Source: Halorhabdus sp. CBA1104 (GTDB taxonomy: Archaea > Halobacteriota > Halobacteria > Halobacteriales > Haloarculaceae). From it: 64,000 nt of DNA. Positions 33,261-41,633 of the stretch are shown in pieces (position 1 is the first letter of the stretch; each line of letters begins with the position of its first letter). The translations under genes were made by a program, and so were the position numbers. Under the pieces are notes generated by a model that ran no database searches, was not told the origin of the DNA, and saw only the letters and a list, made by a program, of their open reading frames with translations. The stretch lies in assembly GCF_009690625.1 (NCBI RefSeq), contig NZ_CP033878.1, forward strand, positions 558,001 through 622,000, given 5' to 3'.

Positions 33261-33689
33261 ATGAGCGCCGAAGCGACGGCCGAGCGTATCCTGGACGTCT
33301 TAGAGGACGACGCCCAGGCCTCCTACGCCGAGATTGCAGACCGGGTAGGTGTCTCGAAGCCGACTGTCAGGAAGTACATTCAACAACTCGAAGACGATGG
33401 CGTCATCGTCGGGTATTCGGCAGACGTCGATCCCAAGAAACTCCCGAGTGAAAGTATTGCTATCGTCGGCGTGGACGTCGAGAGTGAGGCCTACGTCGAA
33501 GTATCCCGCGCGCTACAGGATGTCTCGGCGATCGAAGCGTTGTACACATCCAGTGGCGACCACACGCTGATGGCCGAGGTCCGTGCGACCGACGGCGACG
33601 CGCTTGGCGACGTCATCAACGACCAGATCGAGGCCCACGAGGGGGTTGCAGCCGTTCATCCGTCGTTTCTTCAAGAACGACTGAAGTGA
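33261..33689 (+). CDS. Lrp/AsnC-family transcriptional regulator
   Basis: 142-residue regulator with an N-terminal HTH (residues 5-50, AEIADRVGVSKPTVRKYIQQLE and GVIVGYSADVDP) and a C-terminal RAM ligand-binding domain (from about 62, IVGVDVESEAYVEV to VHPSFLQER). Lrp proteins sense amino acids and act as dimers or octamers on nearby genes. The gene follows korAB on the same strand, separated by a stem-loop and its own promoter, and is a plausible regulator of korAB. The next gene begins 64 bases later behind its own T-rich box. Confidence 0.9.
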   Translation: MSAEATAERILDVLEDDAQASYAEIADRVGVSKPTVRKYIQQLEDDGVIVGYSADVDPKKLPSESIAIVGVDVESEAYVEVSRALQDVSAIEALYTSSGDHTLMAEVRATDGDALGDVINDQIEAHEGVAAVHPSFLQERLK

Positions 33690-33753
33690 TCGTCCGGCGC
33701 GTGCCGGAGCCAGGAGGGAGGTTTTTAGGGGCTGTAGATCCCACGGTCGGGAC

Positions 33754-35316
33754 ATGCGCACCCGGCTGGTGGTGGGCTGTGGGAGACTCGGGGCGACGCT
33801 GATCGACACCCTGAGTGACCGTCCGGGCCGGGTCGTGGTCGTCGTCCCCGGCGAGCGCGCAACAGCGCTCCGCGAACGATTTCCGTCCGTCGACGTGACG
33901 GTTGAGGACCCGACAGAGCCTGGCGTCTTCGAAACGCTCCCCGACGCAGACAGCGTCCTCGTTGCCGGGGACGACCCCGCACGGAACCTCGAAACGGCCG
34001 AACTCGCACGCGACGCTTTCCCAGCGGCGTTTCTTCTGGCGTACGCCGGTCTGGAACCACCGGCCGACATTCGTCAGTCGTTGGCCAATCTGGCCGACCG
34101 TCTCGTCGACCCTCCCGCTGTCTTCGAGACGTTTCTGACCGAACGCGTCGAGACCGGCGAGACGACGATGCACGAGCTGCGCAAAGTGGTGGCCGATATT
34201 GACGGTCCGCTGGCTGTCGTGATGCACGACAATCCCGATCCCGATGCGATCGCCAGCGCCGTCGCATTACGGCGTCTCATCGAGTATTTCGGCTGTTCGG
34301 CACAGGCCTGTTACTACGGGTCGATCAACCATCAGGAGAATCGGGCGATGGTCAACCTCCTCGAATACGAGCTTCGGAACCTCGATGCCGAGTCGGACCT
34401 CACCGAATTCGGTGGCTTCGCCTTGGTCGATCACGCCCGACCCGGTGTCAACGATGGCCTGCCCGAGGACACGCCCGTCGATATCGTGATCGACCACCAT
34501 CCGCCACGTGGGCCAGTCAGCGCTCGGTTCGCGGATCTCCGAAGCGATGCCGGCGCGACGAGTACGCTACTGGTCGATTACTACCGCCGACTCGGGGTCG
34601 ATATCGAGCCGGCTGTCGCAACCGGCCTCTTGTTCGGCATCCGTGTCGACACCGACGAGTTCAGTCGGGAAGTCTCGGTCGCGGACTTCGAGGCCGGTGC
34701 TGAACTCCTGGCGAACGCCGATCTGGGCAGGTTGGAACGCGTCGAGAATCCAAGCGTCAGTTCCGACACCGTAGAGACCATCGCTGCAGCGATCAGGCGT
34801 CGACAACGCCACGGCTCGGTCCTGTTGAGTGGCGTGGGGGCGATCAACGACCGCGATACGCTGGCACAGGCCGCTGATCGGCTCCTCAATCTCGAAGAGA
34901 TCACGACGACCCTCGTGTATGGAATCATCGACGGGACGGTCTACATCTCGGCGCGCTCTCGTGGAACCGATCTCGACCTCGGTGAGACGCTGCGGGCTGC
35001 GTTCGGACAGATCGGGAGTGCCGGCGGCCATGCGGAGATGGCGGGGGCACAGATCGAACTGGGGGTACTGGAATCGATCGACGGTGACGACCCTTCTCTC
35101 GTGGATATCGTCGACGAGCTGGTTGCCGATCAGTTTCTGGACGTATTGGATTTACATCCTTCGCGGGCGTCCCTGGGGACCTACGGGCAAAGCGACGAAT
35201 CAGCAGTCGACGTGCCCGAAAGTGACAGCTGGGTCACCGGTGGGTCCGAACCGGATCGCCGTGAGTCCAACGTAGGCGAGTGGCGTGTTCGAGACACCCA
35301 ACCGGATGAGGAATAG
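33754..35316 (+). CDS. TrkA-N/DHH-DHHA1 phosphoesterase
   Basis: 520-residue protein with three parts. Residues 1-110 are a Rossmann-like TrkA-N/RCK domain (TRLVVGCGRLGATLID). The DHH phosphoesterase domain follows, with metal-binding MHDNPDPDAIASA from His158, VDHARP and the DHH motif at 247-249 in VIDHHPP. A DHHA1 domain near 360-465 ends in GSAGGHAEMAGAQI. This is the architecture of RecJ-like and cyclic-dinucleotide phosphodiesterases; the RCK-type head suggests control by NAD(H) or a nucleotide. c-di-AMP or pApA hydrolysis is a reasonable guess, not shown. GTTTTTAGG at 33721-33729 gives a leaderless start. Confidence 0.85.
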   Translation: MRTRLVVGCGRLGATLIDTLSDRPGRVVVVVPGERATALRERFPSVDVTVEDPTEPGVFETLPDADSVLVAGDDPARNLETAELARDAFPAAFLLAYAGLEPPADIRQSLANLADRLVDPPAVFETFLTERVETGETTMHELRKVVADIDGPLAVVMHDNPDPDAIASAVALRRLIEYFGCSAQACYYGSINHQENRAMVNLLEYELRNLDAESDLTEFGGFALVDHARPGVNDGLPEDTPVDIVIDHHPPRGPVSARFADLRSDAGATSTLLVDYYRRLGVDIEPAVATGLLFGIRVDTDEFSREVSVADFEAGAELLANADLGRLERVENPSVSSDTVETIAAAIRRRQRHGSVLLSGVGAINDRDTLAQAADRLLNLEEITTTLVYGIIDGTVYISARSRGTDLDLGETLRAAFGQIGSAGGHAEMAGAQIELGVLESIDGDDPSLVDIVDELVADQFLDVLDLHPSRASLGTYGQSDESAVDVPESDSWVTGGSEPDRRESNVGEWRVRDTQPDEE

Positions 35317-35379
35317 CCACTGTCGGTCCCGCGGGCGCTGGCGAGGGATTTTTCAACCGAGACACCATCAGTGACGACG

Positions 35380-36180
35380 ATGGCCAGTGCTGATACTTCG
35401 TCGACTGTCGAGGAATACATGACCCACGAGGTCGCGACAGTCGCCCCGGACGAGACGGTAGGTGAGGTCGCACGACGGATCGCCGAGAGTGGCGATCACA
35501 GCGGATTTCCGGTTTGTACCGGACGAGAAGTGCAGGGATTTGTGAGCGCAAGCGATCTCCTCCTCGCTGATGAGTCGGTGACGATCGAGACGGTGATGTC
35601 GACCGATCTGATGGTCGGCCACCCCGAGATGGATGTCGACGACGCGGCCCGCGTCATTCTGCGATCGGGCATCCAGCGTCTGCCAGTCGTCGACGACGAC
35701 GGAGACTTGGTTGGCATCATCACGAATACTGACGTCCTTCGCAGCCAGATCGAGCGAGCGACCCCCGAGAAGGTCGACGAGCTCCGAGAGACGATCGAGG
35801 ACGTCCACGACGCCGAAACCGGCCAGGAACGTCGCGTCGTCTCACTATCTACCCTCAAGCCGACCCAGACGAAAGTCTACGGGGACGAACTCGAAGGCCG
35901 TATGTACGAAATCGAGCGGGGCTTGGCTGAACCGCTCGTGGTTATCGACAACGCCGGTGAGCTGTTGTTGGCCGACGGCCACCACCGGACCACCGCTGCT
36001 GTCGAACTCGGAACCGAAGAAATGGACGCCTACGTCATCACCATCGACGAACCAGTCGACTTAGAGATGGCCAAGACGGCCGAGGACGAAGACATGACTT
36101 CGATCGAAGACATCACGATCGTCGACTACGCCCGTCACCCACTCGTCGAGCAGACCGAACGGTACCAGGACGACGAGTGA
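35380..36180 (+). CDS. CBS-pair protein with ParB-like/SerK-like domain
   Basis: 266-residue fusion. Two CBS motifs occupy residues 1-135 (VEEYMTHEVATVAPDETV ... IQRLPVVDDDGDLVGIITNTDVL), which usually bind adenosine nucleotides. From about 155 a ParB/sulfiredoxin-fold domain follows (SLSTLKPTQTKVY, EPLVVIDNAGELLLADGHHRTTAAVELG) with the DGHHR signature also present in archaeal free-serine kinases of the SerK type. It could therefore be a nucleotide-sensing serine kinase or a regulator. The start at 35380 is set by ATTTTTCAA about 27 nt upstream. It lies between the DHH protein and acs on the same strand. Confidence 0.78.
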   Translation: MASADTSSTVEEYMTHEVATVAPDETVGEVARRIAESGDHSGFPVCTGREVQGFVSASDLLLADESVTIETVMSTDLMVGHPEMDVDDAARVILRSGIQRLPVVDDDGDLVGIITNTDVLRSQIERATPEKVDELRETIEDVHDAETGQERRVVSLSTLKPTQTKVYGDELEGRMYEIERGLAEPLVVIDNAGELLLADGHHRTTAAVELGTEEMDAYVITIDEPVDLEMAKTAEDEDMTSIEDITIVDYARHPLVEQTERYQDDE

Positions 36181-36350
36181 CTGTCTTCGCGCGTCTGATC
36201 CACCGCGAGTTGGCTCTGCCCTGACGGTCTCCGATTCGTGGCGGTTTCGCGTCGCCCGATACCTGCGGGTACGATCCTGATACCAGGGAATGTCGCCGCT
36301 TTGCTGACGCTCATGTAGCTGAGTGTGCAGGTCACTGTCGTGAGTTACTA

Positions 36351-38363
36351 ATGAATGATAATGATGGAGTGGGGCTGGAAGCACGGTTGTCGGATCGGAA
36401 CTATCATCGGCCGCCGCCACGGTTCGTCGGCCAGGCAAATGCCAGCGATCCAGCGATCTACGATCGTGTCGGGGACTTTCCCGACGGATTCGAGGCATAC
36501 GCCGACTTGCTAACGTGGGAGACACGGTGGGACGAGACTTTCGACGGAAGTGATCCGCCGTTCTTCGAGTGGTTTGTCGGGGGCTCACTCAACGCGTCGG
36601 TAAACTGCGTCGATCGACACCTTGCCGACCGGAAGAACCAGGCTGCACTCATCTGGGAGGGTGAAGACGGTGAGCAACGGACCGTGACGTACCAGGACCT
36701 CCACCGCCGGGTCAACGAGGTTGCAGCGACCCTCCGTGAAGTCGGTGTGTCCGAAGACGACGTTGTGACGCTTCACCTCCCGATGGTGCCAGCCTTGCCG
36801 ATCACGATGCTCGCGTGTGCCCGGATCGGGGCCGTCCACTCGGTGGTGTTTGCCGGCTTCTCGGCGAACGCCCTGGCCGACCGGCTGGCCGACGCCGACA
36901 GCGATGTACTTGTGACGATCGATGGCTATTATCGCCGCGGAGAGTGGCTCGATCACAAGGACAAAGCCGATCAGGCCCTCGCTGATTCGGCTACCGACGT
37001 CGAAACGGCTCTGCTGTGGTCCCGCCACGACGATCTCGAAGCGGGGGTCGAACTCGCGGGCGAAGATCCGTACGTCCTCGTCGACGACGTTCTCGCCGAG
37101 AAAGCGGGTGCCGACGTTCAGCCGGTCGCCCGCGATGCCGAAGATCCGCTGTTCCTGATGTATACGTCGGGGACGACGGGCAAGCCCAAAGGCTGCCAGC
37201 ACCGGACTGGTGGGTACCTTGCCTACGCTGCGGGCACCTCGAAGTACGTGCTGGATATCAAGCCGACGGATACCTACTGGTGTGGTGCAGACATCGGCTG
37301 GATCACCGGCCACTCGTATATCGTGTATGGCCCGCTGGCACTCGGTACGACCAGCCTCATGTACGAAGGTGCCCCGGATTTCCCCGACCGATCGCGAACC
37401 TGGGAGATTGCCGAACGCTACGACGTCGACATTTTCCATACGTCACCGACGGCGATCAGGCAGTTCATGAAGTGGGGCAGCGACCACCTCGCGGGACACG
37501 ACTTCGACTTTCGCCATCTCACGACCGTCGGTGAACCGATCCAGCCCGAAGCCTGGGAGTGGTACTACGAGCACGTCGGCGACGCCGAGGCGGTTGTCGT
37601 CGATACCTGGTGGCAAACCGAGACTGGCGGCCACCTGATCACGAATCTCCCGGCGCTTGCCGACATGAAGCCAGGCAGCGCGGGCCGCCCGTGCCCGGGG
37701 ATCCAGCCCGCCCTTTACGAGGACGATGGGACACACATCGAACCCGAGAGTGGCCGGGCCGGCAATCTGGTGATCGAACGGCCCTGGCCGGGCATGCTCC
37801 AGACGGTCTATGGCGACGACGAGCGATTCATCGCCGAGTACTGGCAGCGCTTTTCGGACACTGAGAGTGACGACTGGCGCGAGTGGGTCTACGAGACCGG
37901 CGACGGTGCAGTCCACGGCCAGGATGGGTACTACCGCATTCTCGGCCGACTCGATGACGTGATGAACGTTGCCGGTCACCGCCTCGGGACGATGGAACTG
38001 GAAAGTGCCGTCACGGAAGTCCAAGCCGTTGCCGAGGCCGCTGTCGTCGCTCGTGAGGATACCGAGCGCGGCCACGTGCCGGACGTTTATGTCGTCCTTC
38101 GGGACGGCGACGAGGCCGGTGCGGACGTCCGCAAGCAGGTCGTCGCGGCCGTCGAAGACCAGATCGGTGCCTTCGCCCGCCCCGATCGTGTGTTGTTCGT
38201 CTCTGATCTGCCGAAAACCCGCTCGGGGAAGATCATGCGACGAGTTTTGGAGAACATCTCAAACAGCGAGGACCTCGGCGACACGACGACGCTGCGGGAC
38301 CCAACGGTCCCCGAGCAGATCCGGAAACAGGTCCAAACGGGCGGCCAACCGCCGCGAACCTAG
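36351..38363 (+). CDS. acs: Acetyl-CoA synthetase (AMP-forming)
   Basis: Activates acetate to acetyl-CoA with ATP to AMP and pyrophosphate, allowing growth on acetate. The 670-residue protein is full length. Visible motifs are the N-terminal PPPRFVGQANASDPAIYD region, the ATP loop LMYTSGTTGKPKGCQH, DTWWQTETGGHL near residue 420, YETGDGA and GRLDDVMNVAGHR, and the C-terminal LPKTRSGKIMRR with the lysine that is acetylated in bacterial enzymes. No TATA-like box is seen at the usual spacing, so a longer leader is probable. A propionate preference cannot be excluded. Confidence 0.93.
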   Translation: MNDNDGVGLEARLSDRNYHRPPPRFVGQANASDPAIYDRVGDFPDGFEAYADLLTWETRWDETFDGSDPPFFEWFVGGSLNASVNCVDRHLADRKNQAALIWEGEDGEQRTVTYQDLHRRVNEVAATLREVGVSEDDVVTLHLPMVPALPITMLACARIGAVHSVVFAGFSANALADRLADADSDVLVTIDGYYRRGEWLDHKDKADQALADSATDVETALLWSRHDDLEAGVELAGEDPYVLVDDVLAEKAGADVQPVARDAEDPLFLMYTSGTTGKPKGCQHRTGGYLAYAAGTSKYVLDIKPTDTYWCGADIGWITGHSYIVYGPLALGTTSLMYEGAPDFPDRSRTWEIAERYDVDIFHTSPTAIRQFMKWGSDHLAGHDFDFRHLTTVGEPIQPEAWEWYYEHVGDAEAVVVDTWWQTETGGHLITNLPALADMKPGSAGRPCPGIQPALYEDDGTHIEPESGRAGNLVIERPWPGMLQTVYGDDERFIAEYWQRFSDTESDDWREWVYETGDGAVHGQDGYYRILGRLDDVMNVAGHRLGTMELESAVTEVQAVAEAAVVAREDTERGHVPDVYVVLRDGDEAGADVRKQVVAAVEDQIGAFARPDRVLFVSDLPKTRSGKIMRRVLENISNSEDLGDTTTLRDPTVPEQIRKQVQTGGQPPRT

Positions 38364-38382
38364 AGCCGACTGCTGGGCTGGA

Positions 38383-38661
38383 CTACTCGCTTCCGGGCTC
38401 GTGCGTGTCGAACCGTGCGGCGACGTACGCGACGGCACCCAACAGGACACCGAGAGCAAGGGCAACTGTACTCATTCCGTACGCGGCCATGCCCAGCGGG
38501 GAGGCCGGGAGTGACACCACGCCAAACAGTACCGGATCGACGATATCCGGTCGTGTGGCTCCGAGGATCGCCCCCATCAGTCCGGCGATAGCGATGACCA
38601 CGAGATAGATGGCGATAACGACTCGGCGGCCCCTGTTGACAGTCCTAATTGACACAGCCAC
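38383..38661 (-). CDS. Small two-helix membrane protein
   Basis: 92-residue protein with two hydrophobic segments, about residues 12-34 and 55-82, joined by a short polar loop containing Asp-Ile-Val-Asp. The N-terminus is basic (RTVNRGRRVV) and the C-terminus acidic, so both ends are likely cytosolic. I do not recognise a family with certainty. It lies 161 bases downstream of coxA on the same strand and may be an accessory subunit or assembly factor of that oxidase, which is inference from position. Confidence 0.6.
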   Translation of the reverse strand: MAVSIRTVNRGRRVVIAIYLVVIAIAGLMGAILGATRPDIVDPVLFGVVSLPASPLGMAAYGMSTVALALGVLLGAVAYVAARFDTHEPGSE

Positions 38662-38712
38662 ACTACGTGCCGGAGCCGATTAGGCTTTTCACGTCCCGAC
38701 CAAAGAGCCGGT

Positions 38713-38799
38713 ATGGAAGAGAAAGAACTCTTGTTTGTGGCACTGGTTGCGATCGCGCTGATGATGGGCATCGCCGCGTTCGTTCTCGTGATCGGGTGA
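38713..38799 (+). CDS. 28-residue single-helix membrane peptide
   Basis: A short frame encoding MEEKELLFVALVAIALMMGIAAFVLVIG: four charged residues, then one uninterrupted 22-residue hydrophobic helix and a stop. A TATA-like GCTTTTCA lies about 26 nt before the ATG, matching other leaderless promoters here. Small single-helix subunits are known in cytochrome oxidases, and this lies beside coxA, although on the opposite strand. It may be a genuine small subunit; chance occurrence of such a short frame is the alternative. Confidence 0.42.
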   Translation: MEEKELLFVALVAIALMMGIAAFVLVIG

Positions 38800-38822
38800 A
38801 AAATGCGACAAGAGTGACTCGC

Positions 38823-40619
38823 TTACTCGTCGGTTTCGCGGCGCGGCGGGTCGTCGGTTGCTGTGGGCTGTTGGCCGCCATCAGTAACGGCCTGTTGTTG
38901 GCCGCCGTCGGCTGCAGTGAGCCGGTCGGCGTGCCAGCCGAACTCACGGGTGTACAGCCCGGACTGCTTGAGATCCCACGGGTCGGCGTCGGTCACCTTC
39001 GGGGCGTCGAGCCACGAGGAGACGACGTTCCAGACGAAGATCAGTTGCCCGATCAGGAGGATGACCGCGCCGACGGTCGCGGCTTGGTGGAGCAGTGTTT
39101 GGGCCTCGAGTGGGCCGACCGTGACCATATCGTAGCTCGCGTATCGGCGCGGCATCTGCATGTACCCGAGCAACAGCATCGCGAAGAAGGTCACGTTGGT
39201 GCCGATCATCGACAGCCAGAAGTGCCACTTCGCCAAGGTCCGCTGGTACATCTTCCCCGTGAAGATGGGGAACCAGTAGTAGATGCCCGCGAACACCGCG
39301 AAGGCGATCGCCCCCATGACGATGTAGTGGAAGTGCCCGACGACGTAGTAGGTGTCGTGGAGAACGAGATTGACCGGAATGGCAGCCAGGAAGACACCGG
39401 TCACGCCACCGATGATGAAATTCGAGATGAATCCGATCGAGAACAGCATCGGTGCCGCCAGTCTAATTCGGCCGTTCCACATCGTCGTGATCCAGTTGAA
39501 CGTCTTCACGGCGCTGGGTATCGCAATGGCGAGTGACACTGCCATGAACGAGGCTCGCAGGCGTGGATCGATCCCGGTCGAGAACATGTGGTGGGCCCAG
39601 ACGCCAAAGGAGAGCACCCCAATCGCCAGCGTCGAGTAGACGACGAACTTGAACCCGAACAGTTTCCGGCCGGCAAAGCGCGGAATGATGTAGCTGATCA
39701 GGCCCATCGGGGGGAGCACGAGGATGTACACTTCCGGATGGCCAAAGAACCAAAAGAGGTGTTGCCAGAGGATCGGGCCGCCACCTTCTCCGACCGCGTA
39801 GAACAGCGTCCCGAGGTTCCGATCGAGCAACAGCATGACGATGGCACTGCCAAGCAGCGGGAACGCGAAGAGGATCAGTCCCGACTGGGTGAGCATCGTC
39901 CAGGAGAAAATGTCGAGGTTGGCCCAGCTGACATCATCACCACGTTCGGTGAAGATTGTCACGATGAAGTTGATCGCCCCCATCGTCGCCGAGACGCCAG
40001 TCAGGTGCAACCCCAGAAGCATGAGGTCCGCGCCGACGTGGGCCTGTTCGACCGATAGCGGCGTGTACATCGTCCAGCTGGTCTGGGCGGGTGCGATCCC
40101 GGGGACGAGAAAGCCACCCCAGATGAGGAGCGCGCCGGGGGGCAACAACCAGAACGCGATGGCGTTGATCCGCGGGAAGGCCATGTCGTCGGCCCCGATC
40201 AACAACGGCACGAAGTAGTTCCCGAAGGCCGCGATGATCGGCGTACCGAACAAAAACAGCATCGTGATGCCGTGACTCGTCAGCAACGCGTTGTAGAACT
40301 GGGGACTAACCACGTCCGATGCTGGCGTGATCAGTTCGAACCGCATGACCATCACCATCAGTCCACCGATCGCCAGCGCGAGGAGTGCGAAGACGCCGTA
40401 GAGAATGCCGATGTCCTTGTGATCGACGGTCGTGAGCCACCTGGTCACACCCGAGGGCTTTTCGCGGTGGCCGTATCCGGTATCCTCGCCGACGGCGACG
40501 GCGCCGCCACCGGCCAGGGGCGTGTATCGCCGCCAATCCTCGATCCGCGTGAGGATCGCAGCGACCCCGACCAGGACGAGCCCCATCAGCACCGTCAACG
40601 CGAGCTGCTGTCCTGCCAT
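38823..40619 (-). CDS. coxA: Cytochrome c/quinol oxidase subunit I
   Basis: Catalytic heme-copper oxygen reductase subunit, pumping protons while reducing oxygen. The 598-residue protein has one extra N-terminal helix (residues 5-25) before the 12-helix core that starts with TTVDHKDIGILYG. Heme and CuB ligands are visible in LLTSHGITMLFLFGTP, GHPEVYILVLPPMG, WAHHMFSTGID and VGHFHYIVMGA. HPEVY with the K-channel Glu/Tyr region suggests the A-type family. Subunits II and III are not in the window. Two small membrane-protein genes precede it on the same strand. Confidence 0.93.
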   Translation of the reverse strand: MAGQQLALTVLMGLVLVGVAAILTRIEDWRRYTPLAGGGAVAVGEDTGYGHREKPSGVTRWLTTVDHKDIGILYGVFALLALAIGGLMVMVMRFELITPASDVVSPQFYNALLTSHGITMLFLFGTPIIAAFGNYFVPLLIGADDMAFPRINAIAFWLLPPGALLIWGGFLVPGIAPAQTSWTMYTPLSVEQAHVGADLMLLGLHLTGVSATMGAINFIVTIFTERGDDVSWANLDIFSWTMLTQSGLILFAFPLLGSAIVMLLLDRNLGTLFYAVGEGGGPILWQHLFWFFGHPEVYILVLPPMGLISYIIPRFAGRKLFGFKFVVYSTLAIGVLSFGVWAHHMFSTGIDPRLRASFMAVSLAIAIPSAVKTFNWITTMWNGRIRLAAPMLFSIGFISNFIIGGVTGVFLAAIPVNLVLHDTYYVVGHFHYIVMGAIAFAVFAGIYYWFPIFTGKMYQRTLAKWHFWLSMIGTNVTFFAMLLLGYMQMPRRYASYDMVTVGPLEAQTLLHQAATVGAVILLIGQLIFVWNVVSSWLDAPKVTDADPWDLKQSGLYTREFGWHADRLTAADGGQQQAVTDGGQQPTATDDPPRRETDE

Positions 40620-40740
40620 AGACGTCAGTCAGCGTGGGCCGTACAAAAAGTGTGTGTTGGCGGCACCATTCCCTTACGTGACCGTCCCCTGATATTGAGG
40701 GGTTTTATCGTGGCTGTTCGGCGAACGGAAAATACTGTCT

Positions 40741-41046
40741 TCACGGTCGTCCGTTGTCGCCACACTCTCCCGTTTCACTCCCGTGTTTCGGGGAGTACGC
40801 CCGGGGCTCTTCGGATTCGCCATCGCGTTCAGCGTTGGCGATCGCCCGGCCGGAGTAGTAGGTCAAGATGGTGAGCAGGACCATCATCGTACCGACGATC
40901 CCCAGTTGCAGGCCGGATGTGACGCTGTTCCAGCCGAAGGGGCTGGCGACGATGAACGCGACGAAGAAGAACACGAGCATCCCCAACGGAATGACGTTGA
41001 CGGTCAGATCGAGTAGGGTCTCGTGGTCGAGCGGACCGATTTCCAT
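40741..41046 (-). CDS. Small membrane protein upstream of coxA
   Basis: 101-residue protein with two membrane helices, about residues 15-37 and 48-70, after a short N-terminus MEIGPLDHETLLDL, and a polar, acidic tail of 30 residues. Small proteins of this kind are conserved next to haloarchaeal cox genes, but their role is not established. It lies 121 bases upstream of coxA, same strand. The ATG at 41046 is preferred to a longer frame whose extra residues are basic and overlap the next gene. Confidence 0.65.
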   Translation of the reverse strand: MEIGPLDHETLLDLTVNVIPLGMLVFFFVAFIVASPFGWNSVTSGLQLGIVGTMMVLLTILTYYSGRAIANAERDGESEEPRAYSPKHGSETGECGDNGRP

Positions 41047-41125
41047 GCCCGAACGTTCGGCAGTACGGATAAATAGACTGTTGGAACCGGAAATCGCGCC
41101 GTCCCAGCGCTCACTCACTCCGCGT

Positions 41126-41515
41126 TCACTCCGCCAGAGAGCCAGCGATCCCGATGGCGACCAGAATCGCGCCACTCCCAACGACTGCGAGCCCTCGCCC
41201 CACGATGCCGTTCGGATCGGTCACGACGCCGAGGACATCTAGGGTTGCGGGGTCAACCTGACTTGCCACCATTCCGACGCCTAAGAGGCCGAATGCGACG
41301 CCGAGGCCGGCAAGGGGCCGCCAGAGGCGCTTCGCGTAGCCCGACTCGACGAGGATACCGGCAACACTCCCGCCGAGCAACAGCAGGCCGCCGACGGCGA
41401 CCGCGAAGTAGCCGACGAAGATACCCAGCTCCGCGAGCGCGAAGCCGAGCGCGATGAACACCGGCCAGGGGCTCGCGCGGCGAAACTCTCCCGTTGCCTT
41501 GGCCTGCTCGCTCAT
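41126..41515 (-). CDS. Small four-helix membrane protein in cox cluster
   Basis: 129-residue protein with four hydrophobic segments (about residues 15-33, 36-53, 65-83 and 100-125) and the N-terminus MSEQAKATGEFRRASPWP. I cannot name a family with confidence; homologues seem to travel with haloarchaeal cytochrome oxidase genes. It is first in the minus-strand run of two small membrane proteins and coxA. The ATG at 41515 gives a polar start; upstream residues in the same frame are not protein-like. Confidence 0.65.
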   Translation of the reverse strand: MSEQAKATGEFRRASPWPVFIALGFALAELGIFVGYFAVAVGGLLLLGGSVAGILVESGYAKRLWRPLAGLGVAFGLLGVGMVASQVDPATLDVLGVVTDPNGIVGRGLAVVGSGAILVAIGIAGSLAE

Positions 41516-41633
41516 ACTCCTGGTTGGCTTGCCGACCGGAAAGGTCCGTCGGAGGCGGCCGGTCTGGCGGGGATCGACGCTGCACGGCACGCGGGCGCAA
41601 AGTATATGGCTCGCATGGGACTTGTTCGTCACA

